NCBI RefSeq assembly: GCF_001625305.1
Contig: NW_017802379.1
Coordinates: 11,716,280 to 11,780,279 of the forward strand
Direction: 5' to 3'
Length of the DNA stretch: 64,000 bases
From: Branchiostoma belcheri
Taxonomy: Eukaryota; Chordata; Leptocardii; Amphioxiformes; Branchiostomatidae
Shown here: positions 1 to 12,065 of the stretch, one piece after another
Layout: each line of letters starts with the position of its first letter
Numbering within the stretch: the first letter of the stretch is position 1
Notes under the pieces: model-generated
What the model was told of the DNA's origin: nothing
Database searches by the model: none
What the model saw: the letters and a program-made list of their open reading frames with translations, nothing else
Made by a program: the position numbers and the translations under genes

Positions 1-2345
1 TTAGCTATAGAATAATGCCACCGCCTTGCATGAGCACGCTGTAGTGATAAAGATATGATATAATTTTAAACAAATTCTGCCTCGTTAGTCCGAGGATCCG
101 GACTCGAGAGCATATACTCAGCGGAACTACATTTTGTAATGGGAGCAACATACTAATTCCACGAGCGGCACGTGTTATGTGAGGCTATATAGCGCGGGGC
201 TATGAAGCATATTTTAGTACAATATTCAATTCCAAATAAATTATTCTAGAAAATCTATATTTTTTGTACCCAATCCATGGTAATGTGTCCTTGTGTTGGC
301 GGTGATTCAAAGCTGTTTACATAAAAAAATCTACTCATTTTTAACATACTTTCTCGTGGCCTGTGTAAAACTTTCTTTAATTCCATGAGACCCAAAATCA
401 CTACGATACATAAGACTAATCAACTCCCACATAATTACGTTCATTCTTACAGAAAGTTAAGAACTTGGCATATGCTTATTCTAACGTGTAATCAGAAAAC
501 CACGAAGGAACATTTTATTTTGGTACTAAGTGCAGGACGTGTCAGAGGACCTGAAACATATAACCAAGGAAAACATAAACATGTAAACATGGAGCAGACA
601 TGGTGGAGCCACTCAGTAGGTGTCCTCGAGCGTCAATCATGTGGTTTCAGAGACTTAAACGTACGTTAAACTGATATCAGTAAGCAACAGGTCATGCATC
701 TTCTTTACCTTAAGTTCAACTTGATAACGTAGTTTATCGGTAAGCAATAGGTGATGCATCTTCTTAAAGGTGTTGACATTAAAACATTCTATACCCTTAA
801 AACATCCTTTGTTGGCCTTTCTTTATTCCCATGAGACCCAACATCACTACGATACGTATGGCCTATCAACTCCCACATAATATCTTTTATTCTTACAGAA
901 TGTCCATAACCTGGCATATGCTTATTCTAATCGTGTAATCAGATACACCAGGAAGAAACGTTTTATTTTGATACTACCTGCAGTACGTGTCAAAGAACCT
1001 AAAACATATAACCAAGGAAAACATAAACATATAAACATGAAGCCACTCATTAGGTGTCCTTGAGCGTCAATTATGTGGTGTAAGAGACTTAAACGTACGT
1101 TAAACTGGCATCAGTAAGCAACAGGTCATGTATCTTCTTAACCTTAGGTAGATACACGTAGTTTATCGGTAAGCAATAGGTGATATATCTTCTTAACCTG
1201 ACGATGCTAATAATAATAATTCTGTAATCAATCACTTCTGCAAAGCTATACTTTTTACGTTAAATCAATACGTGGGTTATGTCTTTGTTTATTGACGGTA
1301 CTACAAAGGTGGTGACCTCAGCTGCCCAAAATAGTCACTCAAAATATAACGATGTTTTGTTAGGCTCTATATATAACCTTGTGAATTTGTTCAAAACTTA
1401 GAATAATGCCACTATCTTCTAAGCACATGTTGTAGTAATTAAAATATGATATATTTAAAGAAATACTGCCTGGTAAGTCCGAGGATCCAGACTTGAGAGC
1501 ATATGCTTAGCGGAACCACATTTAGGTATGGGAACAACATGTTAACTCCAAGAGCGGCAACCAAGTGTTATGTGTAGAGCGAGGGGTTATAAAGCACATT
1601 TAGCACAATATACAATTATAAATTTATTCTTTTAGCAAATCTATATTTTGTGTGTGACCAATACTAAGTGTCCTTGTATTGGCGGTGATCCAAAGGTGTT
1701 GACATAAAAACAACATATACCCTGAAAACATCCTTCGTTATGACCTTTGTGAAACTTTCTTTTATCAAATGTGACCCAAAATCTCTACGATACATATGAC
1801 ATCTCATGTCTCACATGATAGCTTTTATTCTTACAGAAAGTTCAGAACCGGGAATATACTTATTCTAAATGTGTAGTTAGTTGACTATAAAGAAACATTT
1901 TATCATAATGCTACGTGCAGGACGTGTCAGAGGACACAAAACATATAACCAAGGAAAACATAAACATGTAAACATGAAGCCGACATGGTGGACCCACTAG
2001 TCGACCTCAAGCGTCAATCATTTTTTTTTAAACTTACATCATGGATTCACCACAATACAAAGCTCATGAGAGCCACTTAAATACTTTGGTTATTGTACAG
2101 CCAGAGACGACAGCTGTTTGTTGACCTTAGACTTGAAACGTTTAATCTTGTGGTGTCAAAATCTTAAACGTCGGTTTATCTGACATTTGTAAGCAACATG
2201 ACATGCACCGTCTTATCCTTTGAGTTGATACACTCATTTTTTTTTCAAAAAATCACTTCTGTAAACCTGTATCTTCAGATCAATACGTAAACAAGTATAT
2301 TGACAGTAATGCAGAGGTGGTGACTTAAGTATGCTCAAAAAAGAA
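1..2345. repeat. Nested degenerate tandem duplication
   Basis: A degenerate unit occurs at about 40-1340 and again at about 1400-2345. A motif containing GTCCGAGGATCC near 89 recurs near 1479. The motif ACCAAGGAAAACATAAACAT recurs near 561, 1011 and 1941, showing an inner duplication of about 450 bases inside the first unit. Part of the unit also recurs diffusely at 2620-2840. No coding potential is visible. It may be an old transposon terminal region or a decayed satellite. Confidence 0.6.
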
Positions 2346-2390
2346 ACTCAAAATAAAGAGGCCATATATGTATATATATGTAATATATAT

Positions 2391-2607
2391 AACATCTGTG
2401 TCCCTAATATCACCAGGGTCCATAATATCGCCACCTTGAGAACTAGTGTGCTTAAAGATATTTTTACTGCAACATATCCTAGGTATGTACATTTGATGTG
2501 TGAAGGAGTGCATACCAAAAGTATGTTGCAGTAAAAATATCTTTAAGCACACTGTTTTTCAAGGTGGCGATATTATGGACCCTTGTGATATTATGGACAC
2601 AGATGTT
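2391..2607. mobile_element. Palindromic MITE-like fold-back element
   Basis: Two inverted arms of about 86-90 bases (2391-2480 and 2522-2607) flank a centre of about 41 bases. Both outer ends read AACATCTGTGTCC and both inner parts contain CTTAAAGATATTTTTACTGC. A few mismatches separate the arms. No protein is encoded. The structure is that of a non-autonomous fold-back DNA element; no clear target-site duplication beyond AT could be fixed. Confidence 0.7.
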
Positions 2608-3182
2608 ATTTGCATATACCTTTGTGAAACCTTAGCCTTAAGCTTGTCGATGCAATAATTAAAAAAAAAATTGCCTAGTTCGTTACTGCCAGGTCTGTAG
2701 ACGTCTATCCTTAGCTACTAATTTCATAATTCAAAATTTTAGACAATGGAACACAGCGGAACCAGTAACATGTCAACATGGCTCCAGCAAGTTACTCAAA
2801 AGATGTCCTCGAGTAAAGGTGACCTCGAGCGTCAATTGTGTGATGCGCAAGGCTACAGATAAATAAGTATACGCCCCGGACAGACGTGCGTGGTGACGAT
2901 TTGCATGTCGGTTGCGTCAGCCTAGAGAAAAGACCGTTTGATCTAAGCCGATCGGTTACATCAGTATGCATACGGATCAAATCAAAACATGTCGTCACGC
3001 GAATATATATGAGGAATATTACAATGAATGAAGACCTTTATTGTACATTTTGCCCCACTGGGCTAAAGACAGGTCACATATTGACAAAGTACATCATCAA
3101 TGTTGATAATAAAACTGCTATAGTACACAAGTACTTTCAACTTCCTCTCGCTTTCTGGTAATCTTATAAACACTCATTTAAT

Positions 3183-3362
3183 GAAGAAGATTATCTTAAG
3201 ATCGCAAATGTACGTCACAGATCTGCCATTACTAAACTAAGAATCAGTTGTCACAATTAACGAATTGAATCAGGAAGACATAACCGCACTCCTCTAGAGC
3301 AAAGAATCTGCCAATATTGTAGTTTAGGTAAAGTAGAAGACATAATTTTCAATTTCATCTGT
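3183..3362 (+). pseudogene. LINE reverse-transcriptase C-terminal remnant
   Basis: A decayed frame from 3183 reads residues typical of the C-terminal tail of CR1/L2-like LINE ORF2 proteins: RSAITKLRIS, then IESGRHNRT, then a zinc-knuckle-like RICQYC followed by KVED. An in-frame stop separates the first two blocks, so it is not functional. It is a 5'-truncated copy in the region upstream of the first CAP gene. LINE family assignment is inference from memory of the tail motif. Confidence 0.5.
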
Positions 3363-4061
3363 TGTTTTTGGGCTACTTTTAACTAAAAGAGCTTGCAATC
3401 TGTCTACGATTTGGGGTTGGCTGAGGGATTGGATAAATTGTTCTGCTGAGTTTTCAGTCCAATGAAATCTTTTTGGAAGGGGTTTTGTGTTTACAATAAC
3501 ACTTCCAAGAAATGGTCGATATTTTGACATGACGTTAGTGTTTTAAGGTATATGTTTTGTGTCCTAGGCCTAATTTGCCCCATCCTCCATTTTGCAACGC
3601 AGAATTGAAAGAATGAAATGTAGAAACAAAGACAGAATTTTAGTAAACGTGTTCTTAATATGATAAGTAGAATGTGGCTACTGTTTTAGAAGGTTTGTCA
3701 TATTATTAATTATTATAAGTTTAAAAGAAATTTGGTAGGACTTTTAATATTCACAATCTTGCCACCCGTCATGTATCCGCATTGAAAAGGAAACCTTTTC
3801 ATTTAAAACTGGTGAAATAATCACATACGAGACCATTTTATCAACCATCCTTCTAATAAACCATTATCGTCTTTAATCAAAGCATATTAATGTGAATGGA
3901 CGTAATCCACAGATATATCACTCTAGATCTCTTGATGGTGGTCATATGTCACTTTTGCGCACACCTAGCATATACTTCGTAATATCCTTACCAAACTGAC
4001 CAATCCCGACCCATCTGACCCGATCAAAAATAAACCTTGAATACACGCACGTATGTCCCAT

Positions 4062-4068
4062 TATATAG
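4062..4068 (+). promoter_or_regulatory. Possible TATA box of the first ShKT-CAP gene
   Basis: TATATAG lies 162 bases upstream of the chosen ATG at 4230. A start site about 30 bases downstream would give a 5' UTR of about 135 bases. This is a weak single-motif call. Confidence 0.3.
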
Positions 4069-4229
4069 GACTGATAGAAATCTCTGCATTCGTCATCCGG
4101 AGATTTATAAACAACACGAAGCTCACGAGATCGCCAGAACGTCTCCCAGCGATCCCGTTGGAAACTTGTCTTCATTCTTCCTCTCTATTTTAGACTGAGA
4201 CGAAAATTGCCGTGGCTGAAGACTACAAG

Positions 4230-7200
4230 ATGAGGGTCCTCGCACACATCGCCGTTCTCTTCGTGATTCTACCTCTACTTCCCGTTGCAAGTAAGGATTA
4301 AGACATATTTAACTGGCTTAAAGCATAGCGGATCTAACATGTGTATCCACCATAACAGCAGTTTAGCCCTTAAAGCGGTAAACTGCACCAGTGCCAAGTT
4401 TTAAGGATTTCTTACTTAATTCTGTTTTGTTTTAACAAATCTTTAACGGAGCTGGGCGGTGCCTAGAGATCAGTTAACACCTTTGATAAAACCGCGGACA
4501 CTTTAGTCGTTTGATGGTTGGATATTTTCGGGTCTATCTCAGATCTTGTCATTGACAACAATCCACGCGCAACAGCTTAATTTCGTTTCAAAATGCCCCA
4601 AATTTGCCGGTGTTTATTATTGTATGGCTTTGTTATAATAACGGGACCGGTAAGGTTTGATTTTAGGTCATGTTTTTGTTGGATTTGATACATTTCTTTT
4701 TTACGTGGCAAAAATGTTTTTTTTTTAAGTGGACTAGACAAAAACATGTTTGCCCACACGTATACGGATGCAGAGGTTAGGTTATGTCCGGGATTCAGAG
4801 ACTCTCTGTGTGGTCTGTTTTAGGGTAACACGACACCTTACTTTCTTGGGTTTTATTTAAAAGGTAGCACCTGAAGATCATCAAATCCCTGACCAAAGCT
4901 CTAGCTTCTTTCTCATTCGTCTTTTTCCTATAACGTACAGATGTTCGACACAAAGACAAAAGGACGTTTCTTGCAATGCACTAATGGTACAGTATTGCGT
5001 GCAGCTTGCAATGCACTAAGTGGCATTTCTTTGCACGCAATGCCATTCTAAAAAGTATTTGATAGGAAAGAAAATAAGGTAGAACGAAATACACCAGAGC
5101 TGTTACAATAATTGTTGGTTATGTATTTGTTTTAATTACGTAGGTTATTAGAGGAAGACGTGTATGCCCGACCATTTGAAACCTCGGCCCCTTTCTATCC
5201 CTCTATCTACTCTTTGTTCTCACTGACGTTTAAGTCCTAGAGGCTCCTTGGAAAGATTTTTCTTAGGTTTGACTATTATTTTTTTTTAATTCTATGTAGA
5301 TTATGAACGACTGCGTCAATAAGAGCTATGAAAACCATTTAATAATTGACTTAATTCATGGATGAGGTCCGTGCGCGCATTGATTTTTGCCTATTCTCCA
5401 AAACATGACATTTTTAGACACTCTTGCCTTTGTGCTATTACATGCGGCAAAAGGAAGCCGGCGGTAACTTCGGAGGATGGTACTTAGGCTTGTCAAGCTC
5501 CATGTAACTAAAGAACTCATTACAGTGCCGACTTGAATGCAACAAAGGGCCAGCATGTCCCGATTTGCCGTGAAAGTAATCATACACTACTGCTACCACC
5601 GCAAATTCACAATACCACCTTCGTATTTCTGTGGTTTAGCAGTTCATTTCTGACTGGATTTAGTTTTTACATTATTTGCCCGCGCGCACTAGTCATAGGG
5701 TGACAAGTGCGCGGCATAGATGGCATCCTCTGAAAATTTACGGTGGAAAACTAGGATTTTTAGAGGATGCCATCCATAAAATTGCGTCAGTGTGGGCTAA
5801 TGCCCGTAATATGTTAGATAATCCCATTTTTAGACCATGGCTTTTCTCGCCCTTCAGAAGTGCACATGCAAGAATGGAAGAATTCTGTGTTTGGGCAGGG
5901 CCTGAAAATGAGCAACAAAATCATCCTAAATTTGTCCGTGAAGCATCTCTTCACGAATGAATTTCCTTCACCTAGGTGAAAAAAAAATTAACGAGTACTT
6001 AGCTTTGGTTAGATTCATCCCCTAGAAATGTTGTTTATGAAGGATGGTATTCCAAGAAGTAGAGGCACCAGCCACAATGATCGGACATGCCAGGGATCCT
6101 TTCCGTGCAGTGCGTGGGTGTAGATCAAAACCATTCCGGTCCGAATGTAGCCGGGAATACCGAGTAGCATTAGCTTCATAACTTTGTAAGACCTTACTAT
6201 CAGTTAATCCAACTTGTCCATATGATTGATCTTTGAAAGAAGAAACTCTGATTCGACAACCCATACACCATTGCTTAGGATGCTTGCAAATACTAAGGTG
6301 TATAATTATGTCCCCAAAATTAAACCCTGCCCATTTATTTTGGACAAGGCCTCTGTCTTTTTGATCTACCCTTATATTGACAGGATCAGTATCTGTTGAC
6401 GCCTATCTTATCACTTTACTATAAATAAAAAGTGATCGATGGATGTTTATACTCGGATAACCCTCCTTTACTCTTTGTTTACAGACGCTTCTGATCAAAA
6501 CTGTTGGCAGCATATCAAAGAGCCATGACGCACAGTGACATGTTTTTGGCGGTTTGATTGAAATTAAACACCAAATCTGCAAAACATTTCAGACCACCAT
6601 TTTGTTGAGGGGCCTAACAACGCAAAGAAATGTCTTGAATTTTGATTAAAACCGCCGCTAGATAATAATAGGCAAGGTCATTACATTTACAAAGTACCTT
6701 CTTTTTCAGAAACTTTCCCAACCAATGAAAAGCAGAGGGAGAGCTTCACTGGAAGCGAGATCGCAGTAAAGACAGTAAGTTTACTAATCTGACTGCGACA
6801 ATGCTGTTCAAATTTCATGAAATGATTCTGAAAGTTTGTCTGTGTGAACGTGTGTAGTGTACCCGTGTGTGTATGTGTGTGTGTGTGTGTGTGTTGCACA
6901 TGTAAACGTGCAAATGTATGTGTGTGCGTGTGCGCAACAAGTCTGAAATTTTAAACATTAGGTTTGTGTGTCTAGGTTTCTGTGTAATACAATGTGTATG
7001 CACGTGCATGTGAGCGCGTGTTTGTGTCGGTATGTATGCACAAATGTGTCTGTGTGCTTGTGTGGGGTTATATGTTTGTGCATAAACATTGGTTGCGTAT
7101 ATGAGAGTTTATCTCTGTGTTGGTGCGTGTGTGTGTATGTTTGTGCGTATATGTATATGCCAAAAAAATAGATCAATGCACACACAACATAGATTTATGC

Positions 7201-10200
7201 AGCATAGTACTCTAAGTAATAAATATGACAGAAATTCCTAGTTCGGATATTGAACTAAATCGGAAATAAAACACACACACGCAAAACAAAAACAAGTCTT
7301 TTGTTGAACAGGTTGCAAAAAGGAGTACTGAATGCAAGAACGTGTACAGCAACTGTGCCTGTAACTACTACAAACTGAAGAAGCACTGTGACTCTCCTGT
7401 TTACCGAGTTTGGATGCATGAAAACTGCGCCGCAAGTTGTGGAGTCTGTGTTGTAGGTAGGGACTACAAACCATGATTGCATTTAAAGAAATAAATACAT
7501 GCATATTATTTCAAAGACAACATAAGATCTCTACATTCTTCAACATTTAATATAGATTAAGAAATCACGTTGTTTTATATTTTAAAAGGTATGAGGGGAT
7601 GATTATACAATGAATTATGTCAGAAATTAAAATAGTTTTAATCTTAAACATTTTGTGTTATTTCAATTTGCATTCATTTTGAAATATTTGAGTAATTTAC
7701 TAACATATCTGACATTAATGGTTAGGACTAAAACATAAAGACTATTTATTCTACATTAACATGCATAGCTTTGAACTGTTTCCAACTTTTAATCACAAAC
7801 CTAAGGTGTCATATTTTGTCACCTGTACAACCTAAATACGCTCTTATATGCAATAGAGAATGATTTTTCCGGCTTACTTTGATAAAAAGAAGAGGAAATT
7901 TTGTTGTATTATACTAATGTTATATATTAAATCTTTAATACCCTTATCATTTATTATAGATCCCTTATTTTTCGTGTGTGAAAACAAGTATCCGGATCAG
8001 ATGTGCGAAATTTTCGCCAATCGCCGTCTTCAGGAAAAGCCACGCTTGCAGTATTTCATGGCGTGTAACTGTCCCAAAGCTTGTGGAATCTGCAATATGC
8101 GTAAGTTGTTTTCATCAGTTTAGTTAGTATTACCAACATTTTTAAAATATAAAAAAAAATATTTAAGTGTTTTTTTCGTAAGTTGTTTTCATCAGTTTAG
8201 TTAGTATTACCAACATTTTTAAAATATAAAAAAATATTTTAGTGTTTTTAATATTTCTATCAATGCTAAAAATGCAAAATGCTAATATGAAAAACAAATG
8301 ATTAATAAAACCCTTAGATGTTGAACAACAAAACAAATAAAAAAAATAGAACTAGTTATTATATATAGATACAGAAGTAGTAGAAAACATTAAAGCTTAG
8401 AAAATAAGATCGGCATAAAGTTTTTTAGGGGAATGTCCGAATGATTATAAGTTTACATTATAAAATTCAAATAGCCATTCAACCATAGTTTTAACGTGTT
8501 TATTTTAGCTTCACAGATATTTTTGTGGCTCTAAATTATATTTGACCAGAGCATAGGCCCCTCATGTTATGCCAGCACTTGGCATCCTTTCGTAATATTT
8601 TTATATTTCTTTCTATTTTATCCCCAAAGTCTGATTTTAACTCATACTTGTGTGATTCGAAATGTAACTGATGTAAAGAACAAAATGTGTCCCTAGCGTT
8701 CGATACCCGAGAGTCAACAGAAAAAGAAGATGACACATTTGCACAGGATGATTGTCTGAAGCTCCACAATGATATAAGAAGGATTCACGGTGCTGAGGAT
8801 CTGACTTGGTGTCAGGTAAGTAAAGAAATAAAATAAACTGAATATTAACTCCAGCCAATGTTGCTCACATGACATAAAGGCTGCTGAGAACGGTCGCAAT
8901 CCTGAGTAGCGTGTAGTCCACAGTTCATTATGCTTGACGGAAAGGGGGGAATTTCCCTTATATAATGAATCTGCAAATACTGGACATAGCTTCTGTCCTC
9001 TCTATCACAACTAAATAAGCTCTACAGTGAGCTAAAACAGGACCAAAGTCACTTTCCTTTTTCCTTTTTTATTTGCAACAGTATTGTACGTTGTATGTCG
9101 CATAGCTGTGTTTTTACTTTTAAGGGGATGACCTATTATTTGAAAAAAATTTAAAAAAGAAGGAAACGAATAAAATTCCGGTCCATTTTGAGATCAGGAT
9201 ATCAGTCAGAACTGGAACATATCATCAATTTGTCAAAACAACCTCAACAACAACAAAAGATAAGCTTCTATGGATTAAAATTGTAATAACTGTTGATTTA
9301 AATTTTTATTACATACAAGTATATACAAATGAATTGGATCAGAAAAACGCCCTCTATCGTCAAGGCACTGTAGTGTTAGCCATCAAGAATTTAGGGATCT
9401 AACTTCTTAAATAGTTTTCGGAGGCAAACCCGGATTTTAACGTATTCGTTTGCTTTACCGGATGCCACAAAATTCCTTTGCAGAAGTGTGCGGAGTTTGC
9501 GCAGCAAGTAGTGACGGCATTACGGGACGCCAATTCTCCATTGCAGCATTCAAGCCCAGTATACCGCAGGTGGTTGGTGGACGGTAAAATGGTTCCGTAA
9601 GTTCCGTTTTTAATTATTTAATTATATTTGGTAGATCAGAACAATAACCATTGTAGTAAAATAAGTAATGTCATGTTTGCAGGAATATGAAATATTGAAC
9701 TGATATATTTATCATAACTTATCAGATTTGACAAACTGGTATATAATGCTTTTAATTCTAACGTTCCCAAAAGTTCAAGCCATCGCCTCGTTGTTACGAT
9801 ATTGTTATAGATTCTTTTTGAAATTCTTATTATATTCATGGCAATGTAGTACGCCCCGATGTTAACATAAACCTTTGTTTAATACATATAAATACATTGA
9901 AAACTTATGTAAAACTACCGGACGTTTGCAAAATCAAGAATTGACAATCTTTTCCTCCTTCTTTTGCAGACATGGAGAAAACCAGATGTACAATTTTCCA
10001 AAAGTGGACTGTAAAACAGCTGTGAATTCCTGGTACGAAGAAAAGCCGCTTTACAATCAACGCCATCCTCTACGGGATGTGGAAACTGCTGGTCACTTTA
10101 CTCAGGTAAGATCTCAGGTAATGCAATTGTGGATCTGAATAAAACTCAAACTCAATTTACAGCAACACAATTAAAAACCATTTCCAAGGAATCGCATTTA

Positions 10201-12035
10201 GCATATTAGTGACGGGTGTCAGTTTCTGATTCTTTTAATTCATGTACAGTGGTTGATTATATGATATGATGATGATGATATGAATCTTTATTGCATGTTC
10301 TTGCCCAGATGGGCTAAATGCACAAGAGGATGTCCAGTATGTAAAACATGAGTATTTCATACTGGTACGCTATATTCTAATGCAAAAGTGCTAGGAATGT
10401 ATACATTACAATAATACTGTAAACTACCTATCATCTACTGTTAGTTGCCCTTTCTTCTCTCTTTTTAAAACATTTGGAAACGTAATTACATAGTTTGTCT
10501 ACTGTACATTCGTTCTTGTTTGACATCAAGTGTTTAAACATGTCCTGCTTTAACATTTTCTTACAAATATAATCAAGAGTGGATCTGAGGAACCCCCGGG
10601 GATCACAGCGGGTAATTAGCGGGTCTCTGGTCCCTCTCTCCGCGTAACTTCAGTCTGCCTTAGGTTTAGTCTCCCACATCACGACTAAATCCCTCCCACC
10701 ATTTTCGGCGACGTCTCAGGGAGGAGCCTAATGGTACAGTATTGTGTGCAGTTTGCAAGAATTCTAGGAATGGTACAGGCGTTTTTTCCACAGGAATTGA
10801 ATGTCCACAGGCATGTCTCTGACCCACATCTATGACCACATTCCTGGAAACCCTTGGCCAATTGGGAAGACATCTCTGTCCCGGATGGCCCTATTTTCTG
10901 TGATCCCGGGGCTCGGGTTCACTATACACTCAGGGGAGTAGTGCACTGTATCTGTCTAGACTTAACAGGTTCCAAGTCTTCCTAAAAATCATGAAATGAT
11001 GACAGTGCCATGCAAACAATAACCCTAACAGCAACCACCGTCGCCATGGCAATGTATGTTTTCATTGCCAGTCTTGTTTAGGTATATTAGAGATCCACAA
11101 GTGCCTTCAGAGTATTTAGCAGGAACATGTGTATGGCTTGTTGGCACCGCCTCCGTTTACATGTATATACATTTCTATGACCTTTGAATTCTATTTTCTG
11201 TCTCCATGTTTACCTTTAAACCCACTTTCCTGTCACCTCTGTTTTTAAATCAACACAACCAACCAACCAGACACAAAACATGTAAAAAGATGCAACGAAA
11301 ATAATGAACTCCATTGATGCCGGTAAAATGGCCAATTGTTTCTACTCTTCTTTCTGGCTGGAAAGAACAACTTAGAAACACTAGTAAACTTCATACATAT
11401 TCTAAAATCAAAAAACACTTTGGCATGAAAGATTATCTCACATCAATTTATAATAAATCGTTCGTAACTAGCATAACTAATCTAAGAATCAGCACAACAC
11501 ACCAGCCACTCAGAGACTGTGTCCCACTTGTAATAAGAGTATTGAAGATGAATTTCACTTTGTTATGACTTTTTCCACATATAGTTAAGAAAGAGATACA
11601 TTGTTACAGACTATTACTATTAAGACAAAGTTCACCCAATCTGGTACACAGTACGATACATTCCATGAATTATTGTCATGCCCAACTACCATATATGCTT
11701 ACGTAGCCAAATTTCTGTACACTTTATTTCCTAAGCGAGACCATATCATAAATACATGAACATATTGTAAATCATATACTGTATAGATAGTAGTTTGTAG
11801 TAAGAAATGTAATAAGATAGTTTAGTTTTGTAGATTCGTTGTATTTCTGCCACACATTGTACCATGTACGATTGTCGAGCAATAAAGTTCATTCATTCAT
11901 TTTTCACTTCAGATGGTGTGGAAGGCCACGACTTCTGTTGGCTGTGCTGGGACTGAACGCTATTTTTGCTGCATCTATGAACCAGCAGGAAATATTAAGT
12001 CTTATTACCAATACGAAAAGAATGTCCAGATATAG
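4230..12035 (+). CDS. Secreted ShKT-ShKT-CAP domain protein, paralogue 1
   Basis: Eight coding exons: 4230-4290, 6710-6774, 7312-7456, 7960-8100, 8697-8815, 9484-9596, 9970-10105 and 11913-12035. They join to a 300-residue protein with intron phases 1,0,1,1,0,2,0 and GT-AG boundaries throughout. Residues 1-20 form a hydrophobic signal peptide (MRVLAHIAVLFVILPLLPVA). Two ShKT-type cysteine domains follow at about 43-90 (ending NCAASCGVC) and 91-137 (ending CNCPKACGIC). An acidic linker leads into a CAP (SCP/TAPS) domain from about 158 (CLKLHN). All four expected CAP cavity residues are present: His in LQHSS, Glu in HGEN, Glu in WYEE and His in GHFTQ. The ATG is the only one giving a signal peptide and a matching first exon. 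An extracellular role is likely; ligand and activity are unknown. It faces two reverse-strand paralogues tail to head. It is not a vertebrate-type CRISP, because there the Cys-rich module is C-terminal. Confidence 0.9.
5328..5802. mobile_element. Degenerate MITE of the GATGNCATCC family in intron 1
   Basis: The left end carries TTCATGGATGAGGTCC next to GTGCGCGCAT. The right end carries GAGGATGCCATCCATAAAAT, its approximate inverse. The same terminal pair defines cleaner copies at 21548 and 47630. Outer boundaries are uncertain and the interior is rearranged. Confidence 0.4.
6845..7165. repeat. GT-rich microsatellite tract in intron 2
   Basis: Long interrupted (GT)n sequence, purest around 6867-6895. 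It creates open frames rich in His/Thr on the reverse strand that are compositional artefacts. Confidence 0.85.
8100..8253 (+). repeat. 77-base tandem duplication spanning the exon 4 splice donor
   Basis: The sequence beginning CGTAAGTTGTTTTCATCAG at 8100 is repeated almost perfectly at 8177. The duplicated unit includes the GTAAGT donor of exon 4 of the first ShKT-CAP gene. Use of the second donor would read into an in-frame TAG a few codons after the first donor, so only the first site keeps the frame open. Confidence 0.9.
10710..11080. repeat. Dispersed repeat, copy 1 (intron 7 of gene 1)
   Basis: About 370 bases starting GACGTCTCAGGGAGGAGCCT and ending with a stretch containing GCCATGGCAATGTATG. 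A clearly related copy lies at 29782-30147 inside an intron of the third paralogue. There is no coding signature. The family is unknown to me. Confidence 0.75.
11310..11902 (+). mobile_element. LINE 3' fragment in intron 7, ending at the exon 8 acceptor
   Basis: Forward-oriented, frameshifted ORF2 tail. The fragment NLRIS followed by HQPLRD resembles the fragment at 3183. A later open stretch ends AKFLYTLFPKRDHIINT and a stop at about 11757. A 3' UTR follows, ending in AATAAAGTTC and an (ATTC)n tail at about 11882-11902. The tail finishes roughly 10 bases before the AG acceptor of exon 8. Confidence 0.6.
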
Positions 12036-12059
12036 ATACGGAGAGTAAACGTATCTTCA

Positions 12060-12065
12060 AATAAA
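12060..12065 (+). terminator. Poly(A) signal of the first ShKT-CAP gene
   Basis: AATAAA lies 25 bases after the stop codon, giving a very short 3' UTR. Confidence 0.5.

Noticed and set aside
6687-7185. His/Thr-rich reverse open frames
   Set aside because: Products of a GT microsatellite.
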